Below, piece by piece: positions 57,878-64,000 of a DNA stretch of 64,000 nucleotides. A program made the position numbers and the translations under genes. The notes beneath the pieces were generated by a model that was given only the letters and a program-made list of their open reading frames with translations, did not search any database and was not told the DNA's origin. Origin of the DNA: Calidifontibacillus erzurumensis (GTDB lineage: Bacteria > Bacillota > Bacilli > Bacillales > Bacillaceae_J); the NCBI RefSeq assembly GCF_013303125.1, contig NZ_JABTTE010000006.1:62001-126000 (forward strand), written 5' to 3'. Each line of letters starts with the position of its first letter. Within the stretch, counting starts at the first letter, position 1.

Positions 57878-59146
57878 CTAATTCCAAGGCCACTCGCTTC
57901 CCTTTTCATTTTCAAGGAGTAGTACTTCCACTTCATCCCCTACACTAAACCCGCGTGTACCGCCAGGCAAAATCATTAAAGAATCACAATCAATTAATGA
58001 TGTAACGACATTTGATTTATCAAGGCCTGATGGTTCAACAAGCAACTTGCCCTCTTCGAAAATTAATTTACTTCGAACAAAGCGGGTAAATGGGTTTGCT
58101 TTTGGAAAGTCTGCATGTAATGTTGCCTTCACTTTTTGTAAATGAGGCCGTTTCGAATGGAACCAATATCGAATAATTGGTCTTGCAAACAATTCAAAAC
58201 CGACAAAACAAGCAGAAGGGTTTCCAGATAAGCCAAACAACAGCTTCCCATTATATTCGGCAACAGTTGTAACACTACCTGGCCTCATTGCAATTTTGTT
58301 AAATAATACGCTCGCCCCTAATTTTTTATAGATTTCAGGAAGATAATCATAATCACCGACAGAAACTCCACCTGTAGTAATTAGGAAATCTACTTCTGAT
58401 AAGGCATTTTTTATCGCTTGAAAACATGTCTCTAAATCATCTTCCAGTTTTCCAAAATATTTAGCTTCTGCACCTGTCCGGTATATTTGCGAAGTAATCA
58501 TATAGGCATTGCTATTACGGATTTTTCCAGGGGTAAGCTCTTCATCAACATCCAACAGCTCTGTACCGGTCGCATAAAGACCGATGATTGGTTTTTTAAC
58601 GACAGGAACTTGAGCGTATCCGAAAGTAGCCAATACAGCTTTGATTCCTGGATTAATACGTCTCCCCTCTTCAACGAGAACCGTTCCTTTTTTCGTCTCG
58701 GTTCCTTGATATGATACATTGTCTCCGATTTTAAACGGGCGTTTGATCACCATGAAACGCTTGCCATCTTTTTCTATTTCTTTCGTTAGTTCAAGCATGA
58801 CAACGGCATTGGCGCCTTTTGGCATTTGTGCACCCGTCATTATTCGAACCGCTTGAAATGGCTTTACTTCTTTGACAGCTACTTGCCCTGCACCAATTTC
58901 TTCAATCACTTCAAATTCAACTGGGTTTGATTGTGATGCATGAAATGAATCTTCAGCTCTTATTGCAAAGCCATCATATGGAGAGCGGTCAAAGGGCGGA
59001 ACATCATGGCTGGCAATTATATCATCACCTAAATATCTTTGATCACATTGATCGATAGAAATATATTCAATTTCTCCTCTAGCAGCATATTTCATCACAT
59101 GATGTACTGCTTCTTGGACTGGAATTGGATCTCTTTTCTCTAACAT
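57878..59146 (-). CDS. moeA: Molybdopterin molybdenumtransferase MoeA
   Basis: MoeA inserts molybdate into adenylylated molybdopterin. The 422-residue protein has DVPPFDRSPYDGFAIRA at about 50, GAQMPKGANAVVM, TTGGVSVGDYDYLPEI at about 250 and GLSGNPSACFVGFE at about 305. The ATG at 59146 follows AAAGGAGG. It is the first gene of moeA-mobB-moaE-moaD and has a well-placed Crp/Fnr box. The operon supplies cofactor, presumably for nitrate reductase or a related enzyme outside this window. Confidence 0.95.
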   Translation of the reverse strand: MLEKRDPIPVQEAVHHVMKYAARGEIEYISIDQCDQRYLGDDIIASHDVPPFDRSPYDGFAIRAEDSFHASQSNPVEFEVIEEIGAGQVAVKEVKPFQAVRIMTGAQMPKGANAVVMLELTKEIEKDGKRFMVIKRPFKIGDNVSYQGTETKKGTVLVEEGRRINPGIKAVLATFGYAQVPVVKKPIIGLYATGTELLDVDEELTPGKIRNSNAYMITSQIYRTGAEAKYFGKLEDDLETCFQAIKNALSEVDFLITTGGVSVGDYDYLPEIYKKLGASVLFNKIAMRPGSVTTVAEYNGKLLFGLSGNPSACFVGFELFARPIIRYWFHSKRPHLQKVKATLHADFPKANPFTRFVRSKLIFEEGKLLVEPSGLDKSNVVTSLIDCDSLMILPGGTRGFSVGDEVEVLLLENEKGSEWPWN

Positions 59147-59186
59147 GTTTTGTCCCTCCTTTATAGGACATCCCCCCGCCATGTTC

Positions 59187-59229
59187 ATTCTAAAGAACAG
59201 AAAAAGTCATGACAGTGATGAAAGTCACG
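59187..59229 (-). promoter_or_regulatory. Crp/Fnr box and promoter of moeA-mobB-moaED
   Basis: AGTGATGAAAGTCACG (59214-59229) holds GTGA-N6-TCAC. TAGAAT (complement of 59187-59192) is the -10. The box centre is at -41.5 from the implied start at 59180. Confidence 0.8.
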
Positions 59230-59334
59230 ATTTATTAACATTCGTTTTGTTAAATATACAGAAAAACTCCATTTGTAGCCGCTTTTAAATAATAAAAAAA
59301 GTTCAAAAACGGCCATAAATAGAGTTTGTTCACA

Positions 59335-59673
59335 TTATGATAATGTTAATACTTCATATTGGCTGGATAACTCAATAAACTTATCCATGCTGCTAATTTT
59401 TCCAGCACTTAATTTTTCTGTAACTCCGTAATAATCGGCACAAGTTTTGCAAGCCAACACTTCCACACCTTGGCTTTCAAGTTCTTTTAAATGAACGGAT
59501 ATTAATGATTCGTCCGTCATTGTGAATACACCACGGTTCATACAAAAAATTGCTTTCGGCTTTTTCTCTTTTTGTTTTAACAAAGTAAAAAAGGTTTCTA
59601 AAATTCCTTCCCCTAATTGTTGATCACCGCGTCCAAGCCGATCAGACAATACTAAAATCACTTTATTTTCCAT
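59335..59673 (-). CDS. DsrE/YedF-like sulfur-relay protein
   Basis: A 112-residue DsrE/F-fold protein with VILVLSDRLGRGDQQLGEGI at the N-terminus and CKTCADYYGV at about 76-85, the Cys pair typical of YedF C-terminal domains in sulfur or selenium metabolism. The N-terminal TusA-like domain of YedF is absent. It lies 19 bp behind a DUF59 gene in the same operon. A persulfide-carrying role in cofactor or Fe-S assembly is inferred. Confidence 0.82.
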   Translation of the reverse strand: MENKVILVLSDRLGRGDQQLGEGILETFFTLLKQKEKKPKAIFCMNRGVFTMTDESLISVHLKELESQGVEVLACKTCADYYGVTEKLSAGKISSMDKFIELSSQYEVLTLS

Positions 59674-59691
59674 ACATATTTCCCCTACTGT

Positions 59692-60003
59692 TTAGTCTGG
59701 AATTCCTAAAGCAATTTTTGCGTAACGAGACATGCGATCTTTCGTCCATGGTGGACTCCAAACAATTTTTACAATCGTTTCTTTAATTTCAGGTAAATCC
59801 GCTAATACACTTTTGACTTGGCTTTCAATAGAGCCAGCTAACGGACATCCCATTGATGTTAACGTCATCTCAACCGTTAATACTCCATTTTCATCTAAAT
59901 CAAGTCCATATATTAAACCTAAATTAACAATATCGACACCTAGTTCAGGATCGAGTACATTTTCTAATGCACCAAGTATATTTTCTTCTAAAGCTTTATC
60001 CAT
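59692..60003 (-). CDS. MIP18-family (DUF59) Fe-S assembly-type protein
   Basis: A 103-residue paralogue of the protein at 52968-53279. It shows LDPELGVDIVNLGLIYGL, MTLTSMGCPLAGSI with the conserved Cys, and WSPPWTKDRMSRYAKIALG at the end. It is the first gene of a two-gene operon with the DsrE-like gene. A Crp/Fnr-like box and TATAAT precede it. Two DUF59 genes at the edges of one co-regulated region suggest that Fe-S clients of this module need dedicated carriers. Confidence 0.88.
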   Translation of the reverse strand: MDKALEENILGALENVLDPELGVDIVNLGLIYGLDLDENGVLTVEMTLTSMGCPLAGSIESQVKSVLADLPEIKETIVKIVWSPPWTKDRMSRYAKIALGIPD

Positions 60004-60039
60004 TTAAAACGACTCCTTTCTTTCTGTCTGTTCGCCTTT

Positions 60040-60083
60040 ATTATAGCGAAAAACGACACAGGATAAAAATGATTCAAATCACT
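60040..60083 (-). promoter_or_regulatory. Crp/Fnr-like box and promoter of the DUF59-DsrE operon
   Basis: AATGATTCAAATCACT (60068-60083) is a slightly degenerate palindrome of the same type. TATAAT (complement of 60040-60045) is a perfect -10. The box centre is at -42.5. Confidence 0.65.
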
Positions 60084-60308
60084 TTAAACAAATAAAAGAA
60101 GCATTGATAATTCTACTTATGAATAGAATTACTATTAACATCCTACCATATTTCTAGACAAAAATTTGGAATAAACCTACACTAATAGTAAGAAACATGA
60201 AATGAGCGGCTATTATGCAACATTTGGACGGAGTTCTGTTGCATTGCGAAGATTTTGAACGGCTTGCCGCTAAACAATAGCTAAATTTTTCAGAAAGGAC
60301 TTGACACA
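60084..60308. other. Intergenic region before the HAD phosphatase gene
   Basis: About 225 bp without a supported gene. It must contain the plus-strand promoter of the phosphatase gene, but no hexamer pair stood out. Confidence 0.35.
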
Positions 60309-61115
60309 TTGAAACCACATTTAATTGCGATTGATCTTGATGGAACATTGCTAAGAGACAACAAAACAATTTCTGATCGAACTTTAAAAACGGTTAAAAA
60401 AGTTCAGGAAATGGGCCATCACGTCATGATTGCCACCGGCAGACCTTATCGTGCAAGTCGAATTTATTATCAACAGCTAGGGTTGAATACACCAATTGTC
60501 AATTATAACGGCGCATACATTCATCACCCAAAAGATCGCACTTGGGGAACTTTTCATTCACCAATGCCTTTAAATATCGCGAAAAAAGTAATTGATACTT
60601 GCCATAAATACAATATTAGAAATATTATGGCGCAAGTTAAAGACCGTGTCTTTCTGCAAAATCATGATGAAGCAATTATGGAATTCATTTCCTTTGGTAA
60701 TCCTAAAATCAAAACTGGCCATGTACGGGAAAACTTAAAAAATGATCCAACATCCATTTTAATTCATTCAAGAGAAGAAGAAATCGATACGATTCGTAAA
60801 ACTTTATCTGAAGAAGTCGGTGATTTTATTGAACACAGGACTTCGGGCTCCCCATGGAATATTATTGAAATTATTAAAGCAGGAATAAATAAAGCAGTCG
60901 GTGTAAAAAAAGTGGCGGATACTTATCAAATTCCACGAGAACGAATATTAGCATTTGGAGACGAAGATAATGATCTGGAAATGCTCAAATTTGCTAAATT
61001 CGGTATTGCCATGGGAAATGCCATCGATCTAGTGAAAGAAGCTGCCCACGACATTACAAAAACGAATGAAGAGGATGGAATCGCCGACTATTTGGAAAAG
61101 TTTTTTAAACTTTAG
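60309..61115 (+). CDS. Cof-type HAD-superfamily phosphatase
   Basis: A 268-residue sugar- or nucleotide-phosphatase-like HAD protein. It shows the motif I nucleophile DLDGTLL (8-14), motif II ATGRPYR, motif III Lys in AGINKAVGVKKV, and motif IV GDEDNDLEMLKFA at about 217. The IIB cap lies in the middle. It starts at TTG 60309 with AAAGGA 9 nt upstream. The exact substrate is unknown. It resembles YkrA of B. subtilis in size and type, but this link is tentative. Confidence 0.9.
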   Translation: MKPHLIAIDLDGTLLRDNKTISDRTLKTVKKVQEMGHHVMIATGRPYRASRIYYQQLGLNTPIVNYNGAYIHHPKDRTWGTFHSPMPLNIAKKVIDTCHKYNIRNIMAQVKDRVFLQNHDEAIMEFISFGNPKIKTGHVRENLKNDPTSILIHSREEEIDTIRKTLSEEVGDFIEHRTSGSPWNIIEIIKAGINKAVGVKKVADTYQIPRERILAFGDEDNDLEMLKFAKFGIAMGNAIDLVKEAAHDITKTNEEDGIADYLEKFFKL

Positions 61116-61152
61116 CTTTTGCATAACTATCCTCAATATGAATCAAAATAAG

Positions 61153-61188
61153 AGCAAGTCAGTGAATGACTTGCTTTTTCTTTTTTTC
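61153..61188 (+). terminator. Terminator of the HAD phosphatase gene
   Basis: AGCAAGTCA-GTGAA-TGACTTGCT followed by TTTTCTTTTTTT. Confidence 0.92.
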
Positions 61189-61223
61189 GAAGTGCCATTT
61201 GACTCTTGTTAGGGGGAAGTTTC

Positions 61224-61382
61224 ATGAGCAAAAAAAGTAAATCGAAACGCTTTTACCAGCAAAGTGCAGATGCGATCCAAAGGTACCATGAACGAATCCC
61301 TTATTATACAACGTTAGCTGAAGCTGAAGAAAGACAGCGTAAACAGGAAGAACAAATGGAATCTTCACTTGGAGGCCAATAA
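61224..61382 (+). CDS. Small charged protein, unknown function
   Basis: A 52-residue product from the ATG at 61224, with AGGGGGAAG just upstream. It is basic at the start (SKKSKSKRFYQQ) and Glu/Gln-rich at the end, probably mostly helical, with no membrane segment. It is followed after 2 bp by the DUF3813 gene, so the pair is likely co-translated. I do not recognise the family. Confidence 0.65.
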   Translation: MSKKSKSKRFYQQSADAIQRYHERIPYYTTLAEAEERQRKQEEQMESSLGGQ

Positions 61383-61384
61383 TT

Positions 61385-61594
61385 ATGGGAAATAAATTAT
61401 TCCAATTAGCAAGAGATGCGGTTTACGAAGCAGAAGTTTCTGCTCAATCTGAAGGAGCTGAAACTGTCGTAGAAAAAATAAATAAAGCGAAAAATGCTCT
61501 TTCATCAGCTTTTGCAAATTCAAATTTTGCAGAACACCAGCAGCTGCAAGAATTACAACAAAGGCTTGAAGAAATCGAAAACCGATTCTGTTAA
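61385..61594 (+). CDS. DUF3813-family protein
   Basis: A 69-residue soluble, helical protein (LFQLARDAVYEAEVSAQSEG, then KINKAKNALSSAFANSNFAE, then a coiled-coil-like end). Its sequence fits the DUF3813 family of Bacillus. GGAGG lies 9 nt before the ATG, inside the previous gene. The function is unknown. Confidence 0.82.
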   Translation: MGNKLFQLARDAVYEAEVSAQSEGAETVVEKINKAKNALSSAFANSNFAEHQQLQELQQRLEEIENRFC

Positions 61595-61620
61595 AAAAAG
61601 CGCCTGAAAAAGGCGCTTCC
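61592..61620. terminator. Bidirectional terminator between the DUF3813 gene and the chemoreceptor gene
   Basis: AAGCGCCT (61598-61605) and AGGCGCTT (61611-61618) pair around GAAAA, with an A-run on the left. The genes are convergent. Confidence 0.88.
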
Positions 61621-61626
61621 ACTTTA

Positions 61627-62586
61627 TTACAATTTACTTTTCACTTGTTTAATATGTGAAATACCTGAAGCTAATTTTTGATCAACGATTTCTGCATCTT
61701 CAATATGTTTCATAATTGCATCATTTACTTCAGCAAAAATGTCTGTAGTTACGCTAATTTCTTCCATTACATCCTCGCTATATTCCTTTTGAACTTTAAT
61801 CGTTTCGATGGCATCATTTACTTCATGTTGAACGGTTTGAATGACCTTTTCAATCTCATCAATCTTTTCAGTCGTTTTCGAACTTAAATCGATACCTTCT
61901 CTAACAAATAAAATACTTTTTTCATTAGCTTTTAATGCTTGGTCAATCTCATGCTGAATTTTTTTCGTTAGTTCACTGATATTTTTCGTGCTATTGGCAG
62001 TATTTTCAGCTAATTTCCGAACTTCACTAGCAACAACTGCAAAGCCTTTACCATGCTCCCCTGCACGGGCTGCTTCTATCGATGCATTCAGCGCAAGCAA
62101 ATTGGTCTGTTCAGCAATATCAGTAATGACTTTTACAATGTCTTCAATCTCTTTTGAACGAATACCTAGTTGCGTCATGCTTGCAGAAGTTTCTTTCGAT
62201 TGCTCCCCTAATTGTTTGATTAGTGTTTCAACTTTGCAAACAGACTCGCGTCCTTCTTTAGATTTTTGCACCATTTCTGTTGTAGATTCAATCAATACTT
62301 GTCCTTTTTCAGCCATCGTAGAAGCAATTTCGTTCGACTGTTCACTAATTCTATTTACTTTATCAAACCGTTCTTTAATTTTCTTAACAAAATCCGCTAG
62401 AAGATGATGCTGATCATTGACCATTTCATGTTGTTGAACGGTTTCTGTTAATTCCTGGAAAAGGCTATCTAATAATTCTTCAATATCTTTTTTAGAATAT
62501 TTATTTTCCTCTAAATATTTTAATTGGTCTTTTAATCTATCATTTTCTGCTTTTAGTTGTTCGATCAGTTTTCTTTGGCCAAACAT
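61627..62586 (-). CDS. Soluble methyl-accepting chemotaxis-type protein
   Basis: A 319-residue receptor without membrane helices. An N-terminal coiled coil (about 1-60) leads into a signalling domain with the conserved tip [20 protein letters not shown] and [14 protein letters not shown]. The ATG at 62586 has GGAGG 8 nt upstream; the open frame beyond it overlaps the next gene and is not used. No obvious sensor domain (PAS, globin, GAF) is present. It could signal from a cytosolic cue through CheA. It is similar in build to the soluble YfmS of B. subtilis. Confidence 0.88.
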   Translation of the reverse strand: MFGQRKLIEQLKAENDRLKDQLKYLEENKYSKKDIEELLDSLFQELTETVQQHEMVNDQHHLLADFVKKIKERFDKVNRISEQSNEIASTMAEKGQVLIESTTEMVQKSKEGRESVCKVETLIKQLGEQSKETSASMTQLGIRSKEIEDIVKVITDIAEQTNLLALNASIEAARAGEHGKGFAVVASEVRKLAENTANSTKNISELTKKIQHEIDQALKANEKSILFVREGIDLSSKTTEKIDEIEKVIQTVQHEVNDAIETIKVQKEYSEDVMEEISVTTDIFAEVNDAIMKHIEDAEIVDQKLASGISHIKQVKSKL

Positions 62587-62620
62587 CAAATTACCCTCCT
62601 CGGTTGCATGAGCGGACCTA

Positions 62621-63115
62621 CTAGTTGTTAAACTCATCCAATTTGATAAATAGTTCATTGTTGGTCGATTGATCATCTATTTTTTCATACAATTCCAACG
62701 TAAGTGCACCTTTTTGAGGCAAATTTTCTTCTGGAATTGAAAGGTTTATTGTAAACGTCTCCCAAACTCCTTTAGCATTTGAAAGCTCCACTTTCATTTC
62801 TTCGACAATATAATCATGTCCGTCCTCTACCGTATAGTAAAAGATACCGGCACTTGTATTCGCTTCACCTTGGACAACATAATCTCCATTCTTTCCTGAA
62901 ACTTCAATATTGCGGAAAGCACTATTTTCTACCTGATCAGTCCGAGCTTCTTCTTCAATTTCTTGCGCATCAACTGTTTCTACTTCTTTTGGTGTTTCAA
63001 TCACAGAAGCAGATTGCTGCCCCTCTCTATTTACAACATTTTCCTTCTCTCCTGTTCCACAAGCGGACATGAGCAAAACTGCGGATAATAGTACATAAAA
63101 ACGAATTTTTTTCAC
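62621..63115 (-). CDS. Secreted lipoprotein, unknown function
   Basis: A 164-residue lipoprotein with signal peptide [19 protein letters not shown] and lipid Cys at 19, a polar acidic linker (about 20-70), then a domain of beta character ([42 protein letters not shown]) that looks like an Ig-like or Gmad2-type fold. The start is GTG at 63115 with GGAG 9 nt upstream. It is transcribed towards the chemoreceptor gene, 34 bp away. The fold name is a guess. Confidence 0.8.
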   Translation of the reverse strand: MKKIRFYVLLSAVLLMSACGTGEKENVVNREGQQSASVIETPKEVETVDAQEIEEEARTDQVENSAFRNIEVSGKNGDYVVQGEANTSAGIFYYTVEDGHDYIVEEMKVELSNAKGVWETFTINLSIPEENLPQKGALTLELYEKIDDQSTNNELFIKLDEFNN

Positions 63116-63369
63116 AGTTGTCCACTCCTTTCCAGCAACTTTTTATTCATTCATAAAGCCACTAATTTTTTTACTTAAATAAATGAAAAATATAATCACT
63201 CAATACTATATTAATTCAAAAACTTGTTTTACGCACCCCTATAATATTAAAAACATTTTACAAAAAATATATATTTTCAAAATATCTGATGACAATCATT
63301 TTTTTATAAGCATAAAACAGTCTTCAAAGCAAAAACTAATGAAAGAAAGAAAAAGGAAGGTGTATTGGA

Positions 63370-63513
63370 ATGCAGCCATGGAATTCAATTGAAAAAGATA
63401 ATGACAAAAAGCCACAAGACAATAATGCTAAACGGCAAAAGAAGAATGAAATGCGCGAAAAAAACCGACAGGCTGGAAAACACCAATTTTCTAAAGAAAC
63501 AGACCATTTATAA
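63370..63513 (+). CDS. DUF3941-family small protein
   Basis: A 47-residue, very hydrophilic protein. Its core KKNEMREKNRQAGKHQFSK followed by ETDHL is that of the DUF3941 family of Bacillus. AAGGAAGGTG precedes the ATG at 63370. It is Lys/Asn/Gln-rich and likely disordered. The function is unknown; a spore-related role is possible but not shown. Confidence 0.8.
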   Translation: MQPWNSIEKDNDKKPQDNNAKRQKKNEMREKNRQAGKHQFSKETDHL

Positions 63514-63517
63514 ATCA

Positions 63518-63555
63518 AAAAAGGGGGCGACACAAATTGTTGCCCCCAAAAATTT
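63518..63555 (+). terminator. Terminator of the DUF3941 gene
   Basis: GGGGGC and GCCCCC (inner ACA/TGT pairing possible) form a hairpin, followed by a poor T-run. A second hairpin CCGTTCA-TGGT-TGAACGG (63572-63589) followed by ACATTTTTATTTA gives a better plus-strand terminator. Confidence 0.6.
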
Positions 63556-63595
63556 TAAAATGTTAGTGTAGCCGTTCATGGTTGAACGGACATTT

Positions 63596-64000
63596 TTATT
63601 TATCTGTTTTGAAATAAGTCCATCCTTCTTCTTGATACACTTTTCCTTCTTTCATCAATTTCCCTAAAGCACGTTTAAATGCTCCTTTACTCATTCCAAA
63701 TCTTGCTTCAATATCATCTGGGTGGCTTTTATCCCAATATGGCATCGCTCCGTGGCGTGTTTCCATATAGGCGAGAATTTTTTCCGCATCAGAATGTATA
63801 GCCTCATGTTTTCGAGGGAGTAAAGAAACGTTAATCGTACCATCCTCTTTTACGCCAATGACGCGGCCTGAAACTTTTTCCCCAATGCGCGGCTCTTCTT
63901 TCCGTTCGCTCCGATGAATAAATCCGAGATAGCCATCAGATGTAAAAATAGAAGAACCTGCATACAAGGTGCGATAAATCGTTCCTGTTATGTTTTTATT
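63596..64000 (-). CDS. cvfB: CvfB-family S1 RNA-binding protein, C-terminal part
   Basis: Partial gene: the 5' part lies beyond the window end. The 134 visible residues hold an S1-type domain (GSSIFTSDGYLGFIHRSE, then VIGVKEDGTINVSLLPRKHE) and a winged helix AEKILAYMETRHGAMPYW...FGMSKGAFKRALGKLMKEGK, ending in YQEEGWTYFKTDK. This matches CvfB/YitL, an RNA-binding protein linked to virulence factor and mRNA control. The frame is open up to base 64000. Confidence 0.92.
   Translation of the reverse strand, partial: NKNITGTIYRTLYAGSSIFTSDGYLGFIHRSERKEEPRIGEKVSGRVIGVKEDGTINVSLLPRKHEAIHSDAEKILAYMETRHGAMPYWDKSHPDDIEARFGMSKGAFKRALGKLMKEGKVYQEEGWTYFKTDK

Overview
This window is chromosomal DNA of a low-GC Gram-positive bacterium of the family Bacillaceae. 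The case rests on gene order and on diagnostic families: SpxH, Spx, MecA, CoiA, ComZ, Med, YjbA, YjzC, YjzD, PrpE, CvfB, CtsR-, FapR- and AhrC-type operators, a T-box on trpS, and a Bacillus-type Fnr with three C-terminal cysteines. From about 1 to 45 kb the order follows, in reverse, the prpE-yjbO-yjbN ... spxH-pepF-coiA-mecA-spx ... opp-trpS-yjbA ... fabF-fabH-comZ-med ... yjzD-yjzC-argF-carBA-argDBJC order I recall from Bacillus subtilis. Genes usual there (yjbM/relQ, the truncated globin yjbI, the app operon) are missing, and others are added (pssA, an AAA ATPase, cls, clpB). Many starts are TTG or GTG with a strong ribosome-binding site, so several starts given here are shorter than the longest open frame.

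Layout. 0-6.4 kb: PrpE, RNA pseudouridine synthase, NAD kinase, CYTH protein, lytic transglycosylase, phosphatidylserine synthase, SpxH. 7-16.7 kb: PepF, AAA ATPase, CoiA, cardiolipin synthase, MecA, TerC-family protein, Spx and a DUF4015 glycosidase-like protein; this is the competence and proteolysis-adaptor region. 16.8-24.9 kb: oppABCDF, T-box-controlled trpS, YjbA. 25-30.8 kb: an LCP cell-wall ligase, fabHF behind a FapR box, comZ-med and an SDR-like protein. 31.3-35.2 kb: a frameshifted DUF3997-like lipoprotein, YjzD, ClpB with a CtsR operator, YjzC. 35.8-45.4 kb: the complete argCJBD-carAB-argF arginine operon with ARG boxes.

45.5-60.1 kb is the most interesting part, and looks like an anaerobic or nitrogen-oxide module. 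It has three Crp/Fnr regulators (one a clear Fe-S Fnr), an AtoE-type transporter and a radical SAM/SPASM enzyme. It also has a 12-helix heme-copper-oxidase/NnrS-like membrane protein followed by a MIP18 (DUF59) protein and two DUF2249 proteins, a Fur-boxed feoAB with a tiny Cys-rich partner, molybdopterin genes (moaD, moaE, mobB, moeA), and a stand-alone DsrE/YedF-like protein with a second DUF59 protein. Five promoters here carry a palindromic Crp/Fnr box. In four of them the box is centred exactly 41.5 bp upstream of the start point implied by a good -10 hexamer, which suggests one co-regulated set. No nitrate, nitrite or NO reductase gene is inside the window.

60.3-64 kb: a Cof-type HAD phosphatase, small Bacillus-specific proteins (DUF3813, DUF3941), a soluble chemotaxis receptor, a lipoprotein and the C-terminal part of CvfB running off the window end. 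I saw no tRNA, rRNA, CRISPR array or intact insertion sequence.
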